Position numbers and translations under genes: made by a program
Source: an uncultured Pseudomonadales bacterium
Lineage (GTDB): Bacteria; Pseudomonadota; Gammaproteobacteria; Pseudomonadales; Azotimanducaceae
NCBI GenBank assembly: GCA_958296025.1
Contig: OY282430.1
Span: 868,001-932,000 of the forward strand
DNA length: 64,000 nt
Direction of reading: 5' to 3'
Notes under the pieces: generated by a model
The model's input: only the letters and a program-made list of their open reading frames with translations
The model's database searches: none
Told to the model about the DNA's origin: nothing
Shown: one piece after another, positions 36,307 through 44,041 of the stretch
How positions within the stretch are numbered: the first letter of the stretch is position 1
Layout: every line of letters starts with the position of its first letter

Positions 36307-36930
36307 CTAGTCGCCATTTGCCGACCAAGCAGGCGGTGGCCAAACTTCCGGTGGCTTTCCTATAGCGCTCATCAACGCGCCGAACGAGGTCACCAACTTT
36401 TGGAAAGAGCGGCACCTTGCAAAGGCATCCGAAAGGCGGAATAAAGCGCTGAATTTCGGTTGGTCTATCGTTTCCTTGTAGCTTATGCCCAGGCGCCGCT
36501 CCACTTCGCCTTTGGCGTCTCGCGGCACCTCTGGGTGCGGATGGGGCTGAACGTCCTCTCCGAGCGCTTTGCGGCGCAACGAATCCAGCGTCGCCAAAAA
36601 CCAAGACTCGTACTCTCGATGCGCAATGCACACGGCACAGGGCACGCCTCTTGCCGCCGCGTCCGCCCAATCCTGCCCGTTCGGCCCCAAGTGTGCCGGG
36701 CAATCATCATCACCGTCGAAAAGGATGAGGATGGCGGCGCAGTTTGGCTTGCCAAGGGCTAAAGCTATGGACCGCGCCATGCCTTCTTCCGTGGCGAGTT
36801 CACTCCGTTTTCTGCGAATTGGCCTGCCTATGGCCACGCCCGATATTTCCCCTTCGGCAAGCAGCCGGCGCAGCAACACCGGAACCGCCGCAACTTCCCC
36901 GTGACCTTCCACGACAGGTTGGATGTTCAT
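36307..36930 (-). CDS. DUF4276 protein (TOPRIM-like), second copy
   Basis: A 207-residue protein starting MNIQPVVEGHGEVAAVPVLL. The probable metal-binding residues are E in VVEGHGE and the DGDDD cluster in LILFDGDDDCPAHLG, a closer TOPRIM match than the first copy, with HREYESWFLA as the next conserved block. It overlaps its ATPase partner by four bases (36927-36930, ATGA). The two DUF4276 proteins of the operon share little sequence beyond these motifs, so they are not a recent duplication. It is inferred to be the nuclease-like half of the pair. Confidence 0.88.
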   Translation of the reverse strand: MNIQPVVEGHGEVAAVPVLLRRLLAEGEISGVAIGRPIRRKRSELATEEGMARSIALALGKPNCAAILILFDGDDDCPAHLGPNGQDWADAAARGVPCAVCIAHREYESWFLATLDSLRRKALGEDVQPHPHPEVPRDAKGEVERRLGISYKETIDQPKFSALFRLSDAFARCRSFQKLVTSFGALMSAIGKPPEVWPPPAWSANGD

Positions 36931-38075
36931 GTGCGCTCAGCGCCATCCAGTGCGTTCGACCTAAGCAGCTCGCCGGCGCCGAATAGGCGCTCCGCCATCG
37001 CCCGTTTCACCGAAGGCGCCATCGCATCTATTCGGGTGGCGCCTTCATCCCAACTGACTAGGCGAAGATGGCGATCTCCAATCCACTTGGCGTCCAATAT
37101 CTCTGGGCTATGGGTAGTCACCAAAACTTGTGAAGACCTGCTCGCGTCTCGCAGCACGTCGAGGATAACGCCCAACGCGCCGGGGTGTACTGATGCCTCC
37201 GGTTCCTCGATCACCATCAGCGACGGCGCAGGACGTTGGTAGGCCGCAACTAGGATGCCAAGCGCCCGAAGCGTGCCGTCGGACATGTCGGACGCGTCGA
37301 ATCGCGCCTTGCCACCGCGCAGTTTCAGCAGAAATTCAAGGTTGAGTTCTCCATTGCGCCTTCGAGCCTGCACTTCAGCGACGCCCGGCACCGCACTGGC
37401 GAGAAGTTCGCAAATTTCTTCCCAGTCGTCAGGGGAGTCCTTCCTTATGTTTCTCAACACGCTGGCAGCGTTCCTGCCATCTTCTTCCAACTCCATGTCG
37501 CCGTACTGCTCGTGATCGGAGCGTAGCGTAGAAGGATCGATGCGATATACGCGCATGTTGGATAGGAAATCGAACACAGGCGCGAAACGTGGATCACCGA
37601 TCAAGGGGAGGGCCAAGGTGGAACGCGTGACCTTCGGCGGATCGATGTCGCCACTCCAACGAGTTTCACGCTCGCTGTTTGTTGGCGCTTGGCGCTTGAA
37701 CGTCGTTGTGCCACCACCGCACTCCCTAATGGAGCAACGCTCAAGCACAACTTCCAATCTGTAGTCACGGCGACCGCGCAAGACCAAATCGTATGTAGCC
37801 TGTGTGGCGAGATCATCCAAATCGTGCAACACTAGTTGGAAGCCAATTGCCGAATATCGCCCCTTGGCATGACGGTGCGCCACGCTCTCGAATCCACCAC
37901 GTAGCCGAAAAGCGGCAGTCAACGGCAACACCATCGCCTCAGAGATGAAGGAAATGGCATCGGTGAAGTTGCTCTTGCCCGCACCATTTTGTCCCACCAG
38001 AAAGGTGGGATTGTCGAGTTTGATGCTCTCGGAGCGAAAACTGCGGTAGTTGTCGAGCTGTAAGCGGTACAACAT
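36927..38075 (-). CDS. AAA ATPase (AAA_21/ABC-like), second copy
   Basis: A 382-residue ABC-type ATPase starting MLYRLQLDNYRSFRSESIKL. Walker A is GQNGAGKS (28-35), the signature region DMSDGTLRALGIL, Walker B MVIEEPEASVHP and the H-loop VLVTTHSPEIL. ATG 38075 is chosen by family alignment; the frame upstream is a continuation without homology. It is coupled to the second DUF4276 gene by ATGA. Like the first pair it lies between core genes of the methyltransferase operon. Confidence 0.88.
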   Translation of the reverse strand: MLYRLQLDNYRSFRSESIKLDNPTFLVGQNGAGKSNFTDAISFISEAMVLPLTAAFRLRGGFESVAHRHAKGRYSAIGFQLVLHDLDDLATQATYDLVLRGRRDYRLEVVLERCSIRECGGGTTTFKRQAPTNSERETRWSGDIDPPKVTRSTLALPLIGDPRFAPVFDFLSNMRVYRIDPSTLRSDHEQYGDMELEEDGRNAASVLRNIRKDSPDDWEEICELLASAVPGVAEVQARRRNGELNLEFLLKLRGGKARFDASDMSDGTLRALGILVAAYQRPAPSLMVIEEPEASVHPGALGVILDVLRDASRSSQVLVTTHSPEILDAKWIGDRHLRLVSWDEGATRIDAMAPSVKRAMAERLFGAGELLRSNALDGAERT

Positions 38076-38086
38076 GGCGGTCTCGG

Positions 38087-38194
38087 TTACGTCTTGTTCC
38101 GCAGCGGATACCGGTGCGGGTGTTCGACGGTCTTGAGGCCAAGGTTGACATTCAACTCTGGCCAGTAGAAGTGGTTCGGCGAAGGCCCTTTCAT
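38087..38194 (-). CDS. 35-codon ORF inside the defence operon
   Basis: ATG 38194 is preceded by a purine-rich stretch (GGGAAGGGACATAGGG) and codes for a peptide with HFYWPELNVNLGLKTVEHP, ending at TAA 38087-38089. It lies 2 bp after the DUF1016 fragment and 11 bp before the AAA gene, which fits the tight spacing of the operon. The YWPEL-x-V motif recalls small antitoxin-like or C-terminal tail peptides but I do not recognise a family. It may be real, or the remnant of a longer gene lost with the DUF1016 C-terminus. Confidence 0.35.
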   Translation of the reverse strand: MKGPSPNHFYWPELNVNLGLKTVEHPHRYPLRNKT

Positions 38195-38196
38195 CC

Positions 38197-38664
38197 CTAT
38201 GTCCCTTCCCGCGCGCCGGCGAGATGGCCGTTCCGTGCGTTGAGCTCGCATTTGCTAGACGGTGTCCGGCAATTTGGCGCTTGTTCCAATTCTGCAGACA
38301 CCGTCTGCAGTTTTCGATCTGCCGCTTCAGGCAGCGCTCGTTCTGGCTGCGGAAAAGGCCAAGCGATATAGAACGCCCGCATCTGCCAGAGGTTGCGGAA
38401 CGAGAATCCTCGGCCGTAGCGGTGGGAGAGGTCCGCCGCAAGGCGCTCCACCACCCTGTCGCCGTAGTCGCCACGCGCTCTCCCGCCCTGCTCGAACTCC
38501 ACGATGCGGCGCCCGATCAGCCAGTACGCCGACGTCATGGTCGCGTTCACCGATTGGGCAGCGGCACGTCTGGCGTCTTCAATGACGTTGGCTACGCCGC
38601 CCACTAAGGACGGGTACGCGCCGTTCGGCGCGACGGCTTCATCCTGCCTCTTCACGACCTTCAT
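38197..38664 (-). pseudogene. truncated DUF1016 (YhcG-type) gene: N-terminal domain only
   Basis: The 155 codons show the N-terminal helix-turn-helix-like domain of DUF1016/YhcG: SAYWLIGRRIVEFEQGG, YGDRVVERLAADLSHRYG and GFSFRNLWQMRAFYIAWP. Full proteins run to about 340 residues with a C-terminal PD-(D/E)xK nuclease. Here the text leaves the family after QTVSAELEQ and ends in an unrelated basic tail, so the nuclease half is missing. The start ATG is 11 bp after the helicase stop. Either the gene is dead or the remaining DNA-binding part has been kept for its own use. Confidence 0.65.
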
Positions 38665-38675
38665 GGCGCCTTCGC

Positions 38676-41600
38676 TCAGGGTTCGTCCCTGCCCATAGCA
38701 TACTCTCCCCTTTCGTCGCGCACTTCCATCGGCTGCTTGAGGGCATTTACGCTCAGATGATAGTGCTTCACGGCGATCACTTCACGCCAGGGAAACCGGG
38801 CCGGAGCGAGGATTGGGTCTTGCAGCACTGGCTCCGTGGCGCAGTTGGTCACGATGTACAGCCAGTAGCAGTCTGGACGGTCTTCGGCCACGCGGCGCTC
38901 GTTCGGGGTTAGGAGGACGCTGCCGGTTTCGCTCGCCAAGCCCTTCACTTCGATGAGGCGCAGTTCGCCGGAGCGCAGGTCCAAGCTGGTCAGGTCGTAG
39001 CCCAGGTTCTTTTCGTGGATGTCCTCCACTTGGCGGCCCTGCGCTTCCTCGTGCTCCGTCACCACGCGCATGGCCGTCATCTCCGTTTCGGGGTGCGGGC
39101 GCAGGCGGCGGAGGTCCAGATTCTTGCGCTCGGGATGGGGCAGCACCAAGGCGCTCGCCAGCCGTTCCACGCCCTGCAGGGTGATTGCCCGTTGGCGCTT
39201 GAGTTCCTCGCGGCGGCGCTCCCGCCGCGCCAGCGCCTCGGCATGGCGGGCTTCGGCCTGCGCCAAGCGGGCTTCGGCGGCGGCCACGCCGTTCTCCACT
39301 TCCTCGGCGGCGCGGCCAATCTCGGCATCCGCCCGATGCAGCACCTCGGTCAAGGAGAGTTCCACATGGTCGCCGATACGCTCCACCTCGGCCAAGCGAT
39401 CCTTATGCACATCGGTGATGAAGGGTGCCAATGCCTTTTCGTGCAGCCAATCGGTGGCTTCCGGCAGGATGGCGACGGGCGGCAGTGTCTTGGGGCCGGA
39501 AGCTGGGGCCATGTTGCCCAGAATGTCCGGTTCGCGCAGTTGCGGATCGGCACCGTCCGTCAGTTCCGCCGTGAACAGGCGTTCGTGGATGACATGGCCG
39601 AGACCGTCCACCGCCCGCGCCCGGTAGAAGTCCAGCCGTGCCGGGGCCTCATGCGCCAAAGAATGAAAGCAGGCACCTTGGGCGAAGGCGTCCTGGCCCG
39701 CGTCTAGGCTGTGCCGGCGCAAGGACTCGAACAGCGGATGGCCCGGCGTCACCCATTCCAGGTTGTGCTTTTCGGCGGTGTCCCGTTCGGTGGAAAGGCG
39801 CGGGTAGCGGGCGGCCAGTTCCGGGTGCTTCCAGTCGGGTTGGCGTTCGTACTTCTTCAAGCTGGCTGGCACACGGCCGGGGTCGAAGCTGTGCGGCAGG
39901 CGGCTTACCGGCTTCAACCGCAAGGTCGCATCTTGAGCACATTCGCGGATGAAGCGGGCGATGGTCTCCGGCACCACACGCCGCTCCTGGGCTTTGGCGC
40001 GGCGCTCCGTGAGCATCTCCAGATTCAACGTCTTGGTGGCCAAGCCCTCCAAAGCGGTTTGGCAGATGGCGCGGAAGTGACCTTCATCCACGTCCTTCAG
40101 CAGCCGGTCTTCCAGATCCGCGTCGCCCAGCTTGCCGGCATAGTAGTCGCGCAGCACCCGCTCCACCTGCGCGGACGGCAGCACCTCGCCCACCACGTTG
40201 AACACCGCGTCGTCGTCCAAGGCGTCGCGGATTTCCTGCAGCTTGTCGAGCAGGCGTTCCAGCACCCGGCCTTCTATCGTGTTGGTCGCCACGAAGTTGA
40301 AAATCAGGCAGTCGTGGCGCTGTCCGTAGCGGTGGATGCGGCCCATGCGCTGCTCCAGCCGGTTGGGGTTCCACGGGATGTCGTAGTTGAACAGGATATG
40401 ACAGCACTGCAGGTTGATGCCCTCGCCGGCGGCTTCAGTGGCCACCAGCACTTGGATGGCGCCTTCGCGGAACTGCTGCTCGGCCTGCAGGCGGGTGCCG
40501 GGTTCGTCCCGGGCGCCCGGCTTCATGCCGCCGTGGATGCAGCCGACGTTGAAGCCCCAAGCCTCGAGGTGTTGCATCAGGTGGCGAAGGGTGTCGGTGA
40601 ATTCGGTGAAAATCAGCAGGCGCTGGGCCGGATGGTCGAAGAAGCCCTGCTCTTGCAGTGTCTGCCGCAGACGGGACAGCTTGGCCTCTTGACCGGCGCC
40701 TTCCACGGCCTTGGCTTCGGCGGCGAGCGCCTGCAGCTCGGCGATTTCCTCGCGCACCTGTGCGGCGTTGCCGGCCAGCGTGATGGCATCCAGCATCCGT
40801 TCCAAACGTTCGCGTTCAGCGTCCTCCAATTCGTCCAGTTCTTCGAGATCGGGAAGGGTCGGCGGTGCCGTTCGCGCTAGGTCTTGGGCCTGCTGGAGGC
40901 CGTCCGCCAAGCGTTTGGCGCGATTCTCCAGGGAGCGGCGCATGGCGTAGGTGCTTGAAGCGAGGCGGCGTTGGTACAGGGACATCAGGAAGCCCACCGC
41001 CCGCGCCCTCGGATTGTCGCCTTCGCTGGCGGCGCGGCGGCTTTGCGCCTTCACGAACCGGGTCACCCTGTTGTAGAGGTTGAACTCCCCAGCGTCGATT
41101 TTGAACGCCGCCGTGCGCGGGATGCGTTTCGTGAAGACTGGTTTGGCGATCCATTGGCTTTCATGCGACGGGCTCGCCTCGTGCGCCCCCAGGCTGTCCT
41201 GCCGCTGCGGGAAATACACCATCGCCTCCTTGGTGCGGCGCAGATAGAAGGGCGCTTGCCGTCGCTGCATCGCTTCGCGGATGGACTTCACGTCCGCGTA
41301 GGCGTCTTGGTCGAGCAGTTGCAGGAACAGGGTGAAGTTTGCTGGGTCGCCCTTGTGCGGGGTGGCCGTGAGCAGCAGCAGATGGTCAGTGTTGTCGCGC
41401 AGCATTTCCCCCAGCCGATAGCGCTGGCTCTTGTGGGATTCGTCGGCGGACATGCGGTGCGCTTCATCCACGATCACCAAGTCCCAATGCACCTGTTTGA
41501 GGCCGGGGAGAATCTCGCTGCGCTTGGCTAGGTCGAGGGAGGTGATCACTTGTTTTTGCTCCAGCCATTGGTTGACGCCGAACTGATCGCGGATGTCGCC

Positions 41601-42158
41601 GCCCTTGAGGACGAGAAACCGTTCGTCAAACTTCTCCTTTAGTTCCCGCTGCCACTGAAACGCGAGATTGGCCGGGCAAACCACCAGCACCCGCTCGATG
41701 AGACCGCGCAGCTTGAGCTCGCGGACGAGCAGGCCGGCCATGATGGTCTTGCCGGCGCCGGCGTCGTCCGCCAGCAGGAAACGCACGGTCGGCGCTTTAA
41801 GCAGATGCTCGTAAACTGCTTCCAATTGATGCGGCAGCGGGTCAACCCGGGAGATGGAGAGGCCGAAGTAGGGATCGAATTCGTAGGCGATGCCGAGGGT
41901 GTGGGCTTGCAGGGCGAGGCGCAGCAGACGCCCGTCGCCTTGGTAGGAAAGCGAGGCATCCGAAATGGAGAGGTTGGCGATGTCGGCGGCGGTGAGCGTG
42001 ACGCGGCGGAATTGCTCGGACCTTGTGCCGACCAAACCGACCGCCCAAGCGCCGGAGCCATGGGGACGGACGGTTTCCACCCGCATGGGCTCCGCAAATT
42101 GTGGGCCGACTAGCGTCTGTCCTTCTTGAATGGCGGATGCGGCGGCTACGGATGGCAT
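38676..42158 (-). CDS. SNF2-family helicase with C-terminal DUF3883 domain (DrmD-like)
   Basis: A 1,160-residue superfamily 2 ATPase and first gene of the operon. Residues 1-60 form a small strand-rich domain; the helicase core has Walker A DDAGAGKT (about 127-134), DEAH (VIVDEAHRMS, about 224), LLLTATPH, FTEFTDTL, VATEAAGEGINLQ and QRMGRIHRYGQ. A long helical region and coiled coil (about 950-1010) precede DUF3883 (GYDLTSLDLRSGELRLIEVKG), which has a restriction-endonuclease-like E-x-K. The architecture resembles the SNF2 protein DrmD of class 1 DISARM, but DrmA, DrmB and DrmC are absent. It likely translocates on DNA and recognises unmodified invaders. Confidence 0.92.
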   Translation of the reverse strand: MPSVAAASAIQEGQTLVGPQFAEPMRVETVRPHGSGAWAVGLVGTRSEQFRRVTLTAADIANLSISDASLSYQGDGRLLRLALQAHTLGIAYEFDPYFGLSISRVDPLPHQLEAVYEHLLKAPTVRFLLADDAGAGKTIMAGLLVRELKLRGLIERVLVVCPANLAFQWQRELKEKFDERFLVLKGGDIRDQFGVNQWLEQKQVITSLDLAKRSEILPGLKQVHWDLVIVDEAHRMSADESHKSQRYRLGEMLRDNTDHLLLLTATPHKGDPANFTLFLQLLDQDAYADVKSIREAMQRRQAPFYLRRTKEAMVYFPQRQDSLGAHEASPSHESQWIAKPVFTKRIPRTAAFKIDAGEFNLYNRVTRFVKAQSRRAASEGDNPRARAVGFLMSLYQRRLASSTYAMRRSLENRAKRLADGLQQAQDLARTAPPTLPDLEELDELEDAERERLERMLDAITLAGNAAQVREEIAELQALAAEAKAVEGAGQEAKLSRLRQTLQEQGFFDHPAQRLLIFTEFTDTLRHLMQHLEAWGFNVGCIHGGMKPGARDEPGTRLQAEQQFREGAIQVLVATEAAGEGINLQCCHILFNYDIPWNPNRLEQRMGRIHRYGQRHDCLIFNFVATNTIEGRVLERLLDKLQEIRDALDDDAVFNVVGEVLPSAQVERVLRDYYAGKLGDADLEDRLLKDVDEGHFRAICQTALEGLATKTLNLEMLTERRAKAQERRVVPETIARFIRECAQDATLRLKPVSRLPHSFDPGRVPASLKKYERQPDWKHPELAARYPRLSTERDTAEKHNLEWVTPGHPLFESLRRHSLDAGQDAFAQGACFHSLAHEAPARLDFYRARAVDGLGHVIHERLFTAELTDGADPQLREPDILGNMAPASGPKTLPPVAILPEATDWLHEKALAPFITDVHKDRLAEVERIGDHVELSLTEVLHRADAEIGRAAEEVENGVAAAEARLAQAEARHAEALARRERRREELKRQRAITLQGVERLASALVLPHPERKNLDLRRLRPHPETEMTAMRVVTEHEEAQGRQVEDIHEKNLGYDLTSLDLRSGELRLIEVKGLASETGSVLLTPNERRVAEDRPDCYWLYIVTNCATEPVLQDPILAPARFPWREVIAVKHYHLSVNALKQPMEVRDERGEYAMGRDEP

Positions 42159-42315
42159 AAGCAGCTAGACTCTCGACTCATGCACATCTTAGTGCAAGGC
42201 GCTCGCTGGTGTTCGGCCTACAGGAGCCTTCAGCCGGGGAGCGCGAGGGGCCGCGCCCCTCGCAGGAAAGAGTTTCAGCCGGGGAGCGCGAGAGGCACCC
42301 CTCGCATGAACAAGG
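42126..42315. repeat. direct repeat copy 1, including helicase 5' end and two hairpin units
   Basis: Bases 42126-42207 recur at 46943-47024 with four mismatches. The repeat starts inside the helicase gene (its first 11 codons) and covers its upstream region. Next come two copies of a 44-46 bp unit (42226-42271 and 42272-42315) containing CAGCCGGGGAGCGCGAG and a GC-rich hairpin, GCGAGGGG pairing with CCCCTCGC. The same units form a clean tandem in the second copy. Confidence 0.85.
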
Positions 42316-42372
42316 AAGCGTATCCTTAAGGCACCGGTGCATGGTCCGGGTTGCAGGCAAGGTCAAGCCAAA

Positions 42373-43341
42373 ATGGATAAACGCATCCTAAAGTATCGTC
42401 GGGCGCTGCTTCCGGCGCTTTTGCTTGCCTCGCTGGGCTTGCTCGGCATCAACCCGTTCGCCATCGCTGCATGGCTGAGCCTAATTGCCCTATTTGCTTG
42501 GGGCTTGGCGGCGGGTTCGGCCTATATATTCGTATTCAACCGCATAGAAACGGGCCTGCATCAGCGGATTTTTCTGTATCTCTCGTATGCCGCGCTGCCC
42601 GTTGTCGCCCTTGGCGTCCTCATCGGCGGCTTGGCGGGACCGATCGGCATCGTCGTCAACTCGTCGATTCCACTAGCTGCGCTGTTGCTGTTCGCGGGCG
42701 GGGCGCTGCACAAGGCGGAAGGCGTTCGGACCCGCTCGATCGTCGCTGGAGCGCTGTTTGCGATCTGCATCACCGGTGCCGCTGGGTGGTACATGGCGGC
42801 ACAAAGAGACCACAGAGCAAGCAGTTGCGTGGAGGCTGCTTTAGGCACATGGGATGCGCAGCAGCGGCTTTGCGTCGTGGCGCCTAGGCAGGTGCTGCGC
42901 AACGCCATATTTTTCTCCGTCGTGCTCTTGGATTCGGAAAACATGCACATCAACTTCACGGATGATTTCCTCGACAAGAGAACCCCCCACAGCGAGCCCG
43001 GCGACTTGATTGGCGACGTTTACGTTCAGGGCGCGGCATCCGGCACTGCAAGATATCAAGTGGACCTCGCCATGGACGTCAACGCCTTCGTGGTGGTGCC
43101 GGTAGCGGTGGAGGCAACCGGGAAGCTCTACCTGTTCTCCCTGAAATACCGCGAGGGCTTCGCCGACTCATCCATCAAGAGAACGGAATTGGCCGGCTTC
43201 GTGGCGCTTGAGGGAACGGAGGCTGTGTCCGCATCGCGGGACGGCGCCTTCATTCGGCTTGCGGTGCTGCAGCCGGGCGGCCTTGCGGATGTTTCCTTCC
43301 GCGTTGCCGATGACGGGGGATTCATGAAGCTGAACGGCTAG
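42373..43341 (+). CDS. hypothetical membrane protein beside the defence operon
   Basis: A 322-residue protein of unknown family. Four hydrophobic helices lie in residues 8-150 (for example LLPALLLASLGLLGI and AALLLFAGGALH); the C-terminal half (about 150-322) is soluble with beta strands, probably periplasmic. I start at ATG 42373 since MDKRILKYRR gives a sensible inside-positive N-terminus. It is transcribed away from the helicase gene. Pieces of its middle (bases 42673-42740) and its last codons reappear in a deleted copy at 47137-47235, so the gene was once duplicated. No function is proposed. Confidence 0.75.
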   Translation: MDKRILKYRRALLPALLLASLGLLGINPFAIAAWLSLIALFAWGLAAGSAYIFVFNRIETGLHQRIFLYLSYAALPVVALGVLIGGLAGPIGIVVNSSIPLAALLLFAGGALHKAEGVRTRSIVAGALFAICITGAAGWYMAAQRDHRASSCVEAALGTWDAQQRLCVVAPRQVLRNAIFFSVVLLDSENMHINFTDDFLDKRTPHSEPGDLIGDVYVQGAASGTARYQVDLAMDVNAFVVVPVAVEATGKLYLFSLKYREGFADSSIKRTELAGFVALEGTEAVSASRDGAFIRLAVLQPGGLADVSFRVADDGGFMKLNG

Positions 43342-43400
43342 CCAGGCCATTTGGCGGCACCTTTCTCACCAATCACCAAGGGTCTTAGTGGTCGCACTGA

Positions 43401-43511
43401 ACTTGCGCCGCCGGCTGGAAGACCATTGCGGCGCGGATTGGGGTGCATCCGTCCACCGTGCGCCGCGAACCGCGCCGGGACCCAGCCTGCACGGATCGGA
43501 AACGCCCATGA
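43401..43511 (+). pseudogene. fragment of an IS30-family transposase (helix-turn-helix)
   Basis: An open frame from 43401 to TGA 43509 reads GWKTIAARIGVHPSTVRREP followed by RRD, the helix-turn-helix that opens IS30-family transposases. There is no start codon and nothing downstream of the helix-turn-helix. It lies between the membrane protein gene and the promoter of the KGGVGR module and marks an old insertion boundary. Confidence 0.55.
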
Positions 43512-43553
43512 GGTGTACTATGGCGTCAGAACACAACCAGTCCGAAATTGCAC

Positions 43554-43587
43554 TTGATGCTTGAATTCGAGGGGCTATTATCCCCTC
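43554..43587 (+). promoter_or_regulatory. promoter with palindromic operator for the HEPN/KGGVGR module
   Basis: TTGATG (43554-43559), a 16-bp spacer and TATTAT (43576-43581) make a good sigma-70 promoter. The -10 box is framed by GAGGGG (43569-43574) and CCCCTC (43582-43587), an inverted repeat that a repressor could bind. The first ATG follows at 43605. No regulator gene is beside it, so autoregulation by a module protein is possible. Confidence 0.5.
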
Positions 43588-43604
43588 CAAGTTTGGCAAA
43601 ACCG

Positions 43605-44041
43605 ATGTCGAGTCTCCCCTTGATTCACCCGGCAGACTTCTCCAACTCCCATATCCGGCACTGGCGGGACGCCGAGTTCTTGTTCGGCGCGAAGCGTTGG
43701 GCCAACGCCGACCAGCTCCACGGATTCAGCGCGGAATGCGGCCTAAAGGCCGTCATGGTCACGAGCGGACTGCCGATAGATGGGAAGGGAAGCCCCGAGC
43801 CAAGAAATACAAGACCCACATTAACGATCTCTGGGACGCATTCCATTACTTCGTCGAGGGCCGACAGACCGGCAACCTGCTGCAACACCTGCCCCGCTCC
43901 AATCCGTTTAGGTCATGGTCGCATCACAACCGCTATGCGAGCGGCAGTCACTTTGACAAGAACGCTGTAGGCCCGCACCGCGATGCTGCGCGGCAGGTCC
44001 ACAGATTCTATCTGCGCCTCAAGATAAACGGCCATGTCTGA
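43605..44041 (+). pseudogene. HEPN-like small protein, frameshifted by a 5-bp tandem duplication
   Basis: From ATG 43605 the frame reads MSSLPLIHPADFSNSHIRHW and on to GFSAECGLKAVMVTSGLPIDG; the rest of the protein (RAKKYKTHINDLWDAFHYF to the TGA at 44039) is in another frame. The break is at GGGAA-GGGAA (43782-43791): deleting one GGGAA restores a continuous 143-residue product. SAECGLKAVM and the R-x5-H in RYASGSHF resemble HEPN-fold proteins, often RNases or nucleotidyl-transfer partners in conflict systems. The end overlaps the ATPase gene start. It is either dead, phase-variable, or a sequence error. Confidence 0.6.

Noticed and set aside
39711..40880. 389-codon plus-strand frame within the SNF2 helicase gene
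   Set aside because: Antisense shadow of a gene with a full set of helicase motifs.
28783..42158. Naming the operon DISARM or BREX
   Set aside because: drmA, drmB, drmC, pglZ and brxC are not present; only the SNF2 protein resembles DrmD.
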